64,000 nucleotides of DNA from an uncultured Clostridia bacterium (GCA_934255545.1 CAKQOE010000002.1:1-64000), one strand, 5' to 3'. Shown: positions 26,616 through 35,302, counted from the first letter of the stretch. Translations and numbers: made by a program. The notes: a model not told the origin generated them from the sequence alone.

Positions 26616-26658
26616 AGAGCGGCGCATACCATGGTAAAAAATGTATGCGCCGCTTTTA
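26616..26658 (+). terminator. terminator of the acyl-CoA dehydrogenase gene
   Basis: AGCGGCGCATAC pairs with GTATGCGCCGCT, followed by TTT; upstream A residues could make it bidirectional. Confidence 0.75.
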
Positions 26659-26669
26659 TGCATATATAA

Positions 26670-26704
26670 GACCGGTCAGAGAAACGACATATGACTGACC
26701 GGTC
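26670..26704. repeat. GACCGGTCA inverted repeat
   Basis: Nine-base perfect inverted repeat (26670-26678 and 26696-26704) about 50 bases after the aminotransferase stop on the minus strand. It has no T run, and its role is unclear. Confidence 0.4.
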
Positions 26705-26756
26705 AGCAGGGTCGCGGGAGCGGCCTCAAGTTAATATATATTATTAATGTAGAAAT

Positions 26757-27974
26757 TTATTTCTGATGATAATAGCTGAAGAAGTCCTTCATGCGTCCCA
26801 TTGCCTCCTCAAGCTGTACGAGGTTAGGCAGGTAGACGATGCGGAAGTGGTCAGGCTCGCCCCAGTTGAAACCGGTGCCGCACGTTATGAGTATCTTCTT
26901 TTCTTTTAAAAGATCGAGCGCGAACTGTTCATCGTTCGTTATGTTGAACTTTTTTACGTCCATCTTAGGGAATATGTAGAACGCAGCCTTAGGCTTGACT
27001 ACAGATATGCCCGGTATATCGCACAGAGCGTTGTATATGAACTCACGCTGCTCGTATATACGGCCGCCCGGAACAAGGAGCTCGTCGGCGCTCTGGTATC
27101 CGCCGAGCGCAGTCTGTATGATGCTCTGAGCAGGGACATTAGAGCAAAGACGCATTGAAGAAAGAAGGTTCAGGCCCTCTATGTATCCCTGAACGTTTGA
27201 TTTGTCGCCGCACAGGCACATCCAGCCTACTCGGTAGCCGGCAACTCTGTGTGACTTGCTCAGGCCGTTGAAGCTGATAGTAAACAGATCGGGAGCGAGC
27301 GAAGCGAGAGCGACGTGTTCGTTTCCGTCCATTACGAGCCTGTCGTATATCTCGTCAGCAAACAGGATGAGGTCGTTTTCACGAGCGACCTGAACTATCT
27401 GTTCAAGAATGTCCTTAGGATAGAGCGCGCCGGTAGGGTTGTTAGGGTTTATAACCACGATGCCTTTAGTGCGCGGAGTGACCTTCTTGCGGATATCCTC
27501 TATGTCAGGCATCCAGTTAGACTGCTCGTCACATATGTAATGCACTGCAGTTCCGCCGGCAAGCGTTACAGAAGCAGTCCACAGAGGGTAGTCAGGCGCA
27601 GGAACGAGTATCTCGTCGCCGTAATCGAGCAGGCCCTGCATGGACATAGTGATAAGCTCGCTGACGCCGTTTCCTGTATAGATGTCATCCATGCCGACAT
27701 TAGGTATCTTCTTGAGCTGGCAGTACTGCATGATAGCCTTTCTTGCGTTGAACAGGCCCTTTGAGTCGGAATAGCCTTCAGTGTCGCGCAGGTTCATCAT
27801 CATGTCCTTTACGATCTCATCAGGCGCGTACAGGCCGAACGGCGCAGGATTGCCTATGTTAAGCTTAAGGACGTCGATACCCTCTGATATCATTCTGTTT
27901 GCTTCGTCCATGACAGGACCTCTTATGTCATAGCATACGTTATCCAGTTTGCTTGATTTTTCGAATTTTCTCAT
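26757..27974 (-). CDS. class I/II aminotransferase, probably alanine-forming (AlaT type)
   Basis: PLP enzyme of 405 residues transferring an amino group to a 2-oxo acid. The PLP-binding region includes NPNNPTGALYPKD, DEIYDRLV and the Schiff-base lysine in FNGLSKSHRVAGYRVGWM. Overall it resembles AlaT-type alanine/glutamate transaminases. The start at 27974 has GGAGGT upstream; longer in-frame starts to 28001 are not supported. A T-box leader with an apparent alanine specifier (GCA) controls it, which independently supports a role in alanine supply. Confidence 0.88.
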   Translation of the reverse strand: MRKFEKSSKLDNVCYDIRGPVMDEANRMISEGIDVLKLNIGNPAPFGLYAPDEIVKDMMMNLRDTEGYSDSKGLFNARKAIMQYCQLKKIPNVGMDDIYTGNGVSELITMSMQGLLDYGDEILVPAPDYPLWTASVTLAGGTAVHYICDEQSNWMPDIEDIRKKVTPRTKGIVVINPNNPTGALYPKDILEQIVQVARENDLILFADEIYDRLVMDGNEHVALASLAPDLFTISFNGLSKSHRVAGYRVGWMCLCGDKSNVQGYIEGLNLLSSMRLCSNVPAQSIIQTALGGYQSADELLVPGGRIYEQREFIYNALCDIPGISVVKPKAAFYIFPKMDVKKFNITNDEQFALDLLKEKKILITCGTGFNWGEPDHFRIVYLPNLVQLEEAMGRMKDFFSYYHQK

Positions 27975-28051
27975 CTTATGAACCTCCATATAAATTTCCA
28001 AATATTTACAATGTTAATATGTTTATGCAATAATTAATTAACAACTGAAAG

Positions 28052-28067
28052 CAGCCGTCACCGGCTG
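28052..28067 (-). repeat. CAGCCG-TCAC-CGGCTG hairpin
   Basis: Perfect six-base stem; the loop is GTGA on the minus strand. It lies between the T-box terminator and the aminotransferase start. Confidence 0.55.
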
Positions 28068-28081
28068 GGCAGCAGAGAGAT

Positions 28082-28483
28082 AAAAAAAACCCTGAGCCTT
28101 GTATATAAGGCTCAGGGCGAATATCCATATCCGTGTTACCACCTGAATTCGGGAAAAGCTTCCCGCTCTCTGTACGACTGAAATGTATTTTACCGGAATC
28201 TGTATCCGGGAAAATATATATTTTCTAATCGCTGTCCCTGTAACGTGGGAGCTATACGCCTTCAGCTAATGATCCGGATATATGTGGGTACGCCCGGCGC
28301 ACGACCGTTATCTAGCTTTTATTGCCGGATTTTTTATCTGACTTTTTTATCGGACTTTCGCTGTCGGAGCTCGGGGACTGCTTCGGTTACTGCTGCATGA
28401 AGGCTTTTCAGCGGCCGCCTTCTCTCTGTGATGCAGGGAGGCAACGTACTCCTTCCCGTCATGGCTTCTGTTTTTTCGTTGTT
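28082..28483 (-). promoter_or_regulatory. T-box leader with alanine-type specifier
   Basis: A tRNA-sensing leader on the minus strand. The T-box sequence AGGTGGTAACACGG lies at 28144-28131. Its UGGU would pair with an uncharged tRNA ending ACCA, as alanine tRNA does. A terminator (CCCTGAGCCTT pairing with AAGGCTCAGGG, then eight T) lies at 28117-28082. Stem I begins near GGGAAGGAGTAC and has the AGAGAG motif. GAA-GCA-GUC at 28384-28376 fits the specifier loop, with GCA (Ala) at 28381-28379. A CGG-loop hairpin sits in the linker (28288-28302). Confidence 0.85.
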
Positions 28484-28489
28484 GCCACT

Positions 28490-28518
28490 ATGCTAACACC
28501 TGGCTTATATCAAGTCAA
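28490..28518 (-). promoter_or_regulatory. promoter of the T-box/aminotransferase transcript
   Basis: On the minus strand TTGACT (28518-28513), an exact 17-base spacer and TAGCAT (28495-28490). Confidence 0.75.
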
Positions 28519-28560
28519 GCGTTAAAATTCTGTCAGTATCATGAATATTGTATTCAAAAT

Positions 28561-28879
28561 GTATACTTTATTGTAACTGCTGTTACTACAAAAATGCTGC
28601 AGAGCTGATGAACATACGGATAAGCGGAGCGTCGGAGCTGAATGGTGATGCTGCCCGTGAGGTGAACAGAGCCTGTAACGTTAAAAATATGTTTGAGCGG
28701 AATGCGCGACAGCGCTTATAATGGTTGAATTTTCCGAAGGAAAATTCATTCTCTGCCGCGAGTTGTTTTTAACAAAAAGCTCTGTGAACCGAACGGAATG
28801 CAGCGTCCCATTCTGCGACCGCGGAGTGTTCCGTATGTTCATCAGCAATCCCGCATCCTGTACTTACAATAAAGTATAC
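28561..28879. repeat. MITE-like element, complete copy 3 (inverted)
   Basis: Bounded by GTATACTTTATTGTAAC (28561-28577) and TTACAATAAAGTATAC (28864-28879). Its interior matches the reverse complement of copy 2 with many substitutions and indels, so it is an older or diverged copy in the opposite orientation. Its right end continues into a 26-base perfect palindrome centred on GTATAC (28864-28889), as if a second terminal repeat abutted it. Confidence 0.75.
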
Positions 28880-28915
28880 TTTATTGTAAATACAGTACGC
28901 TTGCTTTCTTATTGT

Positions 28916-28942
28916 TTGCCAAAAATAACTTAAGGGTATACT
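28916..28942 (+). promoter_or_regulatory. possible promoter of the thioredoxin gene
   Basis: TTGCCA (28916-28921) and TATACT (28937-28942) are 15 bases apart, shorter than ideal. It begins just after the MITE-like element. Confidence 0.35.
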
Positions 28943-29039
28943 ATATAGGAGGACAGGCAGACGCCGCGCGCTGCGGCGCAGCTATATGTCCTGATTATCG
29001 GAAAAATTACGGATAAAGAAACGAAAGGCGGAAATTATC

Positions 29040-29354
29040 ATGGAAATAATCAATCTCACATCAGAAAATTTTGAAGAGGAAGCAGTAAAGGCTGAAGGTA
29101 AGGTCCTTATAGATTTCTGGGCGACATGGTGCGGACCGTGCCGCATGATCGGTCCTGTTCTTGAAAAGATAGCAGCAGGCGATCCCGATTTCAAGATATG
29201 CAAGGTAAACGTAGATGAAGAGCCTGAACTTGCAAAGAAGTTCAACGTAAGGAGCATCCCTATGCTCATAGTGATGAAGGACGGCGAGCAGGCAGCTGTG
29301 ACCATAGGCGCACAGCCTGAGTCAGAGATACTGAAATTTGTTAAGAATGCGTAA
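29040..29354 (+). CDS. trxA: thioredoxin
   Basis: Dithiol oxidoreductase of 104 residues with the active site WCGPC in FWATWCGPCRMIGPVLEKIA (about residues 28-47) and the cis-proline loop VRSIPMLIVMKDG. There is no signal peptide, so it acts in the cytoplasm. The start has a GAAAGGCGG-like site. No thioredoxin reductase gene is adjacent, so its electron donor lies elsewhere. Confidence 0.96.
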   Translation: MEIINLTSENFEEEAVKAEGKVLIDFWATWCGPCRMIGPVLEKIAAGDPDFKICKVNVDEEPELAKKFNVRSIPMLIVMKDGEQAAVTIGAQPESEILKFVKNA

Positions 29355-29467
29355 ATTAGACATCGCATAAAATTTAAAACTTAACAGATCATGATACGAA
29401 GCCGCGGAGCCGTGGAACCATGCCGTTTAGAGGCGATACGTCCCGCGGCTCCCGTATGATACGCTAC

Positions 29468-29495
29468 TTGACATTTGATATGCATATATTATAAG
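29468..29495 (+). promoter_or_regulatory. promoter of the MOSC-domain gene
   Basis: TTGACA (29468-29473), a 16-base spacer and TATAAG (29490-29495), 116 bases before the start codon. Confidence 0.6.
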
Positions 29496-29610
29496 ATAAC
29501 ATACAAAAGCACTATGTTTTAAAGCAGAGCATGATCCCGGAGCTGTTTACGGCAGAGTGATGCTCGGCTGCGATATCGTGCAGGCATAAGTAAAATACAG
29601 GAGAAATATC

Positions 29611-30063
29611 ATGGCAAATAAAACAGGTACAGTGACCGCAGTATGTACAAGCGACATAAGAGGCATTCAGAAAACAGACGTAGGCTCAGTAGAGCTCGTT
29701 GAAGATTTCGGTATATCAACAGACGCGCATGCAGGAAAGTGGCATCGTCAGGTCAGCCTTCTTTCACAGGACAAAGTTGATGAGTTCAACGAAAAGGGAG
29801 CCGGCGTAATACCGGGAGCATTCGGTGAAAACATTCTCGTCCGCGGTTTCGATTTCAAGACGCTTCCTGTAGGCACAAGATTCCAGTGCAACGATGTTAT
29901 CCTTGAGATGACGCAGATCGGTAAAGAGTGCCACTCTCACTGCCAGATCTACCATAAGATGGGAACATGCATCATGCCGCACGAAGGTGTATTTGCGAAG
30001 GTCATCCACGGCGGAACTATAAATACAGGCGACGAGTTCGTAATGCTCGAAGCAGAACAGTAA
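29611..30063 (+). CDS. MOSC-domain protein
   Basis: Small stand-alone MOSC-domain protein of 150 residues. MOSC domains bind sulfurated molybdenum cofactor or act on related sulfur and N-hydroxylated substrates. GKWHRQVSLLSQDKVDEF and GAFGENILVRGFDF are the family segments. A Cys-rich stretch KECHSHCQIYHKMGTC holds the conserved Cys/His residues near the presumed active site. Stand-alone members often sit with molybdopterin-cofactor genes, but none are nearby. A strong GGAGAAATATC leader site is present. Confidence 0.88.
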   Translation: MANKTGTVTAVCTSDIRGIQKTDVGSVELVEDFGISTDAHAGKWHRQVSLLSQDKVDEFNEKGAGVIPGAFGENILVRGFDFKTLPVGTRFQCNDVILEMTQIGKECHSHCQIYHKMGTCIMPHEGVFAKVIHGGTINTGDEFVMLEAEQ

Positions 30064-30097
30064 TGATCTGTACTGTATAACGATAACAGCATACAGA

Positions 30098-30133
30098 GCC
30101 GCGTCACCGCGGCAGACGGCCGGCGGAGCCGGC
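30098..30133. repeat. pair of hairpins GCCGCG-TCAC-CGCGGC and GCCGGC-GGA-GCCGGC
   Basis: Two perfect six-base stems in tandem (30098-30113 and 30119-30133) 35 bases after the MOSC gene stop. Confidence 0.55.
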
Positions 30134-30218
30134 GTTATATCATGAGCATTACAGCTGCATTACTGTATAAAAAAACATACATATTATTTTCTGCGTGACC
30201 GCAGTAAAATTAATGCAT

Positions 30219-30267
30219 ACGGGAGCATAAATCTTTCCGAAAAATTAAGAAAGATTTATGCTCCCGT
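30219..30267. terminator. 19-base perfect inverted repeat, probable terminator or operator
   Basis: ACGGGAGCATAAATCTTTC (30219-30237) and its exact reverse complement (30249-30267) form a long hairpin with an 11-base AT-rich loop. No T run follows, so termination is uncertain. It precedes the thioesterase gene by about 100 bases and could be a control element. The 308-base gap 30064-30371 otherwise holds only the paired hairpins. Confidence 0.45.
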
Positions 30268-30371
30268 TCGGCTTTATGTGTTATATTATTGTAAGGCAAA
30301 AAACGTGCAGAGAGACCGGCGGAAAGAACGCTTATCCTGCATGTGTTTTTTTTGGAAAGGCAGTTGATAAG

Positions 30372-31088
30372 ATGTATGAAATGAAGAGCCGCGTCCGCTA
30401 CAGCGAGGTGGGCGCTGATAGAAAGCTTACGCTTATATCGCTTATAGATTATCTGCAGGACTGCGCGACATTTCACTCGGAGGATCTGGGGCTCGGTCTT
30501 GATTATCTCGAAGAGAAAAATATGGCATGGGTGCTTGTCAGCTGGCAGATCATAGTTGACAGATATCCTGAGCTTGGAGAGGACATAACTGTACAGACTT
30601 GGGCTTACGGATTCAGGAGCTTTTACGCGGACAGAAATCTTGTGATACGCGGTCCGCACGACGAGATACTTGCAAGGGCAAATTCGTTGTGGCTGCTCAT
30701 AAATCTCGATACGGGCCATCCGATGAAGGCGCTCCCTGAGCAGGTGGAAAAGTACGGCACAGGCCCTAAGCTCGATATGGAGTATGCTCCGAGAAAGATA
30801 AAGCAGCCTGAGACATTTGAAAATATAGAGCCTGTGGAAGTATACAGGCATATGATAGATACGAACGGCCATATGAACAACGGGCAGTATGTGCTCATAG
30901 CGAGAGAGATGCTCCCGCAGGGATTTTCAGTGCGCCAGGTAAGGACGGAGTACAAGAACGCAGCTGTGCTCGGAGATATGCTTTATCCTAAGCTTGGACG
31001 CCTTGACGATGCTTATGTCATAAGGCTCGACAATGTTGACGGAAAGACGTTTGCAGTCGTGGAGTTCAGGCAGGCCGATAAAATTTAA
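30372..31088 (+). CDS. acyl-ACP thioesterase
   Basis: Hydrolyses acyl-ACP to release free fatty acid. It has the double hot-dog architecture: an N-terminal half from YEMKSRVRYSEVGADRKLTLISLIDYLQDCATFHSE and a C-terminal half with VEVYRHMIDTNGHMNNGQYVLIAREML, where D-x-N-x-H-x-N carries the catalytic Asn/His. Length is 238 residues, normal for bacterial FatA/B homologues. The frame is open from 30258, but the ATG at 30372 is the one consistent with homologues and has GGAAAGG upstream. Confidence 0.9.
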   Translation: MYEMKSRVRYSEVGADRKLTLISLIDYLQDCATFHSEDLGLGLDYLEEKNMAWVLVSWQIIVDRYPELGEDITVQTWAYGFRSFYADRNLVIRGPHDEILARANSLWLLINLDTGHPMKALPEQVEKYGTGPKLDMEYAPRKIKQPETFENIEPVEVYRHMIDTNGHMNNGQYVLIAREMLPQGFSVRQVRTEYKNAAVLGDMLYPKLGRLDDAYVIRLDNVDGKTFAVVEFRQADKI

Positions 31089-31209
31089 TTTTAAATTATA
31101 TATTTTAAGATCAAAGCGCGGCAGGATTGCGCCGGTATGCATCAGCAATGTCTGCGTGCGGTATGTTTGAGAAAGTTTGAAAGGGATAAGAGAGAAATCA
31201 GAGAAGAAA

Positions 31210-31998
31210 ATGAAAAAAGATTTACGCAGTAAACGACTTGCAGCTGCGGCGATAATGGTACTTTTTATTGTCGCTATTTTTGCGAGGTGCGGAATGAGTC
31301 CGTCTTCAAAAGGGAATATAACAGAAGAGCATGAAAGCAGTGACGATATAGAAAAAGGCGTCAGCGCGGTAGAGGAAATATCTGACAGAGATGTGAACGA
31401 GGCTGAGAAGAAGCTTGAATATTACTGGAAGAGCCAGCAGCTTGAATTTTATAATTCAGGAAATTACGAAGCTCTGTTCAAGGGCTGTATGATAATGGGC
31501 GATTCTCACGCAGAAGGATTTTCGTCATACGGTCTGCTGCCTGAGTCAATGGTGGCCGCCACAGTAGGCAAGGACGTAAATAACAACGATGAAGACAGAA
31601 AGCAGGTGCTTGCAGCAAAGCCGGGTACTGTATTTTTCGTATATGGACAGAATACGATCCAGCGTACTAACGGAAACGCTGAAAAGGCTGCAGAGAATTA
31701 TGGAAATTTCCTTAAAGATATGAAAAAGCAGCTGCCTGATACAAGATTCGTGGTATGCTCAGTTTTCATGCCGCAGCAGTCGGTCCTGGCAGAAAAACCT
31801 GCTATGGCCAATATACCTAAGATGAACGAGGCTCTGAAAAAGCTCTGTGAAGACAACGGATGGACTTACATAGATACGAATCCGCTTCTTACGGACAAGT
31901 ATTATGAGCCGGATCATATACATACTAACAAGGATTTCCACAAGCTCTGGCTCAGCTATGCTGCATCAGAGACCGGTCTTCTGAGTCTGGAGGGATAA
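31210..31998 (+). CDS. membrane-anchored SGNH/GDSL-like hydrolase
   Basis: Probable extracytoplasmic esterase or acetyltransferase. An N-terminal membrane helix (about residues 10-25) is followed by a charged linker and an SGNH domain. MGDSHAEGF (block I with the nucleophile Ser), GQNT (block III) and DHIHTNKDFH (block V Asp/His pair) are visible. It heads the cluster with DUF4358, MBOAT and DHHW genes, the usual set for O-acylating a secreted polysaccharide or teichoic acid. A TTG at 31177 would extend it by 11 residues. I prefer the ATG at 31210 because it starts close to the basic stretch and helix. Confidence 0.8.
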   Translation: MKKDLRSKRLAAAAIMVLFIVAIFARCGMSPSSKGNITEEHESSDDIEKGVSAVEEISDRDVNEAEKKLEYYWKSQQLEFYNSGNYEALFKGCMIMGDSHAEGFSSYGLLPESMVAATVGKDVNNNDEDRKQVLAAKPGTVFFVYGQNTIQRTNGNAEKAAENYGNFLKDMKKQLPDTRFVVCSVFMPQQSVLAEKPAMANIPKMNEALKKLCEDNGWTYIDTNPLLTDKYYEPDHIHTNKDFHKLWLSYAASETGLLSLEG

Positions 31999-32006
31999 GA
32001 GAGTTT

Positions 32007-32522
32007 ATGAGTGCTTCAGGTAATGTATCTGTGAAGCAGATGGCCATACATCTGAGTGAGATAATAATAATAATATTTACACTGTTTTTTGTTGTATCGG
32101 TATATTCATCAACGGAGCGCGTTTCAGACGTCTCGTGCGACGATGTCGCAAAGGCGGTGCTCGGCGAGGATATGACGGCGCCTGACAGGTCGGTGGCAGG
32201 AACGAAGCTTGAGTTTGAAAGGACTCTTGGCGTGACAGCTTCCGATTATGACGGCATAGTTTATTTTAAGCCTGAGTCGGGTATGGATGTTACAGAGATC
32301 ATAATAGCGAAATCGTCGTCGCAGGAGGCCAGGGACAAGCTGGTAAAGGCGATAGACGATCACCTTTCGCAGAGGCGCGACGTCTTTCAGGGATATGCGC
32401 CTGACCAGTATGCGCTTCTTATGAAGGCAAAGGCTGTAGAGAGCGAGGGCTTTGTATTCTGCGCCGTAGGCGAAGATACCGATAAAATGTACGATCTGTT
32501 TTATAAGGCTGTGAGGGATTAG
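32007..32522 (+). CDS. DUF4358-family membrane-anchored protein
   Basis: An N-terminal membrane helix (about residues 15-32) is followed by an extracytoplasmic domain of about 130 residues matching DUF4358 in pattern: DYDGIVYFKPESGMDVTEIIIAK, QGYAPDQYALL and a C-terminal Phe/Tyr-rich strand. Function is unknown. Members regularly sit beside MBOAT acyltransferase genes in Clostridia, as here. It starts eight bases after the upstream stop and ends five bases before the MBOAT start, so it belongs to the same operon. Confidence 0.82.
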   Translation: MSASGNVSVKQMAIHLSEIIIIIFTLFFVVSVYSSTERVSDVSCDDVAKAVLGEDMTAPDRSVAGTKLEFERTLGVTASDYDGIVYFKPESGMDVTEIIIAKSSSQEARDKLVKAIDDHLSQRRDVFQGYAPDQYALLMKAKAVESEGFVFCAVGEDTDKMYDLFYKAVRD

Positions 32523-32527
32523 GTTAA

Positions 32528-33949
32528 ATGGTTTTTTCCAGTTTGATTTTCATATTTGCGTTTCTGCCCGTGACGCTGGCGCTTTATTATCTTGTGCCGT
32601 TCAGGGCTAAAAACGTTGTGCTGCTTTTGTGCAGCCTTGTGTTCTACGCATGGGGAGAGCCTGTGTACGTAGTTCTTATGATACTTAACATAGCGTTCAA
32701 TTATGTCGCAGGACTTGACATAAGCATGAACGCGGACAATTTAAAAAGAAAAAGAGCGGCGCTTATACTGTGCATGGTATTTGATCTGGGACTCCTCGGA
32801 TTTTTCAAATACGCAGGCTTTGTCGTTGACAATATAAACGCGCTGTTCGGGTGTGACATACCGTTCCGTGCGGTAGGACTCCCTGTAGGTATTTCATTCT
32901 ATACTTTCCAGGTAATGTCATATATCATAGACGTTTACAAGGGCGAGATAAAGGCTCAGAAAAATCCGCTTACGCTCGGAGTTTACGTTACGATGTTCCC
33001 GCAGCTCATAGCAGGACCTATAGTCCAGTATTCGGACGTAGAAAAGCAGCTTGCGCAGCGTGTCATATCGCGCGAGCTTTTCAGCAGCGGCGTCAGCCGC
33101 TTCATAGTCGGACTTTCAAAAAAAGTGATCCTTGCAAACAGCGCGGGTTCGCTGTTCGATACGCTTTCAGCGCTTGAAACAGGAGATATGTCAGTGCTGA
33201 CAGGCTGGCTGCTTGCGGCATCGTATACGTTCCAGATATATTTCGATTTCAGCGGATATTCCGACATGGCGATAGGTCTCGGAAAGATGCTTGGATTTGA
33301 CTTTAAGGAAAACTTCAACTATCCGTACATGTCAAAGAGCGCGTCAGAGTTCTGGCGCCGCTGGCATATATCGCTGAGCAGCTGGTTCCGCGATTATGTT
33401 TACATTCCGCTGGGCGGAAGCTACGTTGAAAAGAAAAAGCATATAAGGAATATTATGGTAGTATGGATGCTCACGGGACTGTGGCACGGCGCAAGCTGGA
33501 CATTTATCATATGGGGCCTGTACTACGGAGTGCTGCTTATATTTGAAAAATATTTCCTGCTCAAGATCATAAGCGAGGATTCGCGAGGTATAAAAGGCGC
33601 GTTTCTTCACATTTACACCATAGTGGTGTTCGTAGTGGGATGGGTCATATTTTCATCGCCGGACATGCACGCTGCGGGAAAGATCATATCAGTAATGTTC
33701 GGATTCGGAGCGTCTTCATTTATAGACGGCACAGGAATGTACTATCTGCAGGCTAACGCGCTTCTCGGCGCGATAATGATACTCGGCAGCACGTCTTACG
33801 TTAAGTCGTTTGCGCAGAGATTTATGTTTGTATTTAAGGATTCTGCAGCTTACAGGGCGGCAGCGTGCGTCATGACAGTGTTCCTGCTGATCTCGGTAGC
33901 ATATCTTGTAAATGAAACGTATAATCCGTTCCTGTACTTCAGATTCTAA
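32528..33949 (+). CDS. MBOAT-family O-acyltransferase (AlgI/DltB type)
   Basis: Integral membrane enzyme of 473 residues and about 11-12 helices that passes an acyl group from the cytoplasm to a surface polymer. The catalytic region WRRWHISLSSWFRDYVYIPLGG and the conserved histidine in GLWHGASWTFIIWG are clear. VGISFYTFQVMSYIIDVYKGE and QLIAGPIVQYSDVEKQL are AlgI-like. With the SGNH and DHHW proteins on either side, it probably acetylates an exopolysaccharide or teichoic acid. Confidence 0.93.
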   Translation: MVFSSLIFIFAFLPVTLALYYLVPFRAKNVVLLLCSLVFYAWGEPVYVVLMILNIAFNYVAGLDISMNADNLKRKRAALILCMVFDLGLLGFFKYAGFVVDNINALFGCDIPFRAVGLPVGISFYTFQVMSYIIDVYKGEIKAQKNPLTLGVYVTMFPQLIAGPIVQYSDVEKQLAQRVISRELFSSGVSRFIVGLSKKVILANSAGSLFDTLSALETGDMSVLTGWLLAASYTFQIYFDFSGYSDMAIGLGKMLGFDFKENFNYPYMSKSASEFWRRWHISLSSWFRDYVYIPLGGSYVEKKKHIRNIMVVWMLTGLWHGASWTFIIWGLYYGVLLIFEKYFLLKIISEDSRGIKGAFLHIYTIVVFVVGWVIFSSPDMHAAGKIISVMFGFGASSFIDGTGMYYLQANALLGAIMILGSTSYVKSFAQRFMFVFKDSAAYRAAACVMTVFLLISVAYLVNETYNPFLYFRF

Positions 33950-34011
33950 ATGAAGCGGCAGCCGGTGCACGAATAAATATATCAGCAATTATTATAAATA
34001 TATAACAAACG

Positions 34012-34027
34012 CGCCCGTCACCGGGCG
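34012..34027 (-). repeat. CGCCCG-TCAC-CGGGCG hairpin
   Basis: Perfect six-base stem; the loop is GTGA on the minus strand. It lies between the MBOAT and DHHW genes. Confidence 0.55.
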
Positions 34028-34060
34028 GGTGCGCGTCGCAGAAAATGACGGTAAAAAGTA

Positions 34061-35302
34061 ATGGAAGATAATAAGAATGTTCTGTATAATAATAAAGATG
34101 TAAAAAAGAATAAAGCAAAAGCTTTTTTCAGGAATAAAATAAAAACTGCTTTAAGTCCGCGCTTCTGCATGGGAAGCATAGCGGCAGTGCTCATACTGGC
34201 TCTCGCCGTCGGCAGCGTACTGCTGCCTGACAAGAAGTTTTCAGATAAGGAAAACAGGAATCTGGCGCAGCGTCCGGCATTTTCATTTACAGCGCTGAAA
34301 AGCGGCGAATACACGTCTGATATGAATACCTATATAGCAGACCAGTTCCCGCTCAGAAACATGTGGATAAAGCTCCGCGCAAGGTGCGAGATGACGCTCG
34401 GCCATTATTTCATAAACGGCGTTTATCGCGGAGATGATGACTTCCTGTTTGAGGATATTACTGTTCAGGACAGCAAGGGCCTTGCAGGAAGGCTTTCTGC
34501 GCTGAATAATTTTGCAGAAACTGTAAATACAGTTCCGTCATACATGATGGTCGTTCCTACGTCAGCTTCAGTCATGAGCGACTGCCTGCCTGAAAATACG
34601 CCGATAGCAGACCAGAACGCCTACCTTGACGCTCTTTACAGCGGGCTCAGCACAAAGATACACAAAATAGACGTAAGAGAGACGTTTAAGCAGAAATACA
34701 GCGAGGGTGAGCAGCTCTACTACCGTACAGATCATCACTGGACTACGGACGGAGCATATGAGGCGTTTAAATACGCTTCGCAGGAGCTCGGATTTGACCC
34801 GTCAAAGGCAAAATTCAAAGAATATCCGGTGACGGATAAATTCAGCGGCACATTAGAGTCTAAGAGCGGATTTAATGTAAAGGATGATATAATAAATGTT
34901 TTCGTGCCTCAGGATGAAAGTGATATCACGTATCTGGTAGAAAATGTAAGCTCGTCTAAAAAATCAGCTTCTGTATTTGATCCGGACAAGCTTGAAACGT
35001 CAGATAAATACGCCGTCTTTTTTGGCGGTAACTACCCGCTGCTCCATATTACCACCATGGCCGGCACAGGTAAAAAGCTTCTTGTTTTCAAGGACTCTTA
35101 CGCAAACAGCTTTGTGCCTTTTCTTATACCGTACTACAGTGAGATATTTATGGTGGATCCGAGATATTACACCGATGATGTGTATTCCCTGATAAGCGAA
35201 AACGGTATAGACCAGATTTTATTCCTGTATAACGCGAACACATTCGCGGAAGACAGTTCGATCGAGGACGTGCTTCAGGCGCAGGAGACTGCCGCGGAGT
35301 AG
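34061..35302 (+). CDS. DHHW-motif protein (AlgJ/AlgX-like)
   Basis: Extracytoplasmic protein of 413 residues held by one membrane helix near residues 37-55. YYRTDHHWTTDGAYEAF carries the DHHW motif that names the family. KDSYANSFVPFLIPYYSEIFMVDPR holds the SGNH-like serine. Related AlgJ/AlgX proteins O-acetylate alginate with an MBOAT partner. Here it follows that partner, 111 bases downstream, so it is likely the acyl acceptor-modifying component. The ribosome-binding site is weak. Confidence 0.85.
   Translation: MEDNKNVLYNNKDVKKNKAKAFFRNKIKTALSPRFCMGSIAAVLILALAVGSVLLPDKKFSDKENRNLAQRPAFSFTALKSGEYTSDMNTYIADQFPLRNMWIKLRARCEMTLGHYFINGVYRGDDDFLFEDITVQDSKGLAGRLSALNNFAETVNTVPSYMMVVPTSASVMSDCLPENTPIADQNAYLDALYSGLSTKIHKIDVRETFKQKYSEGEQLYYRTDHHWTTDGAYEAFKYASQELGFDPSKAKFKEYPVTDKFSGTLESKSGFNVKDDIINVFVPQDESDITYLVENVSSSKKSASVFDPDKLETSDKYAVFFGGNYPLLHITTMAGTGKKLLVFKDSYANSFVPFLIPYYSEIFMVDPRYYTDDVYSLISENGIDQILFLYNANTFAEDSSIEDVLQAQETAAE

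Noticed and set aside
28322..28525. Small plus-strand ORF of 67 codons
   Set aside because: It lies entirely antisense to the T-box leader and its promoter and has no ribosome-binding site or family similarity.
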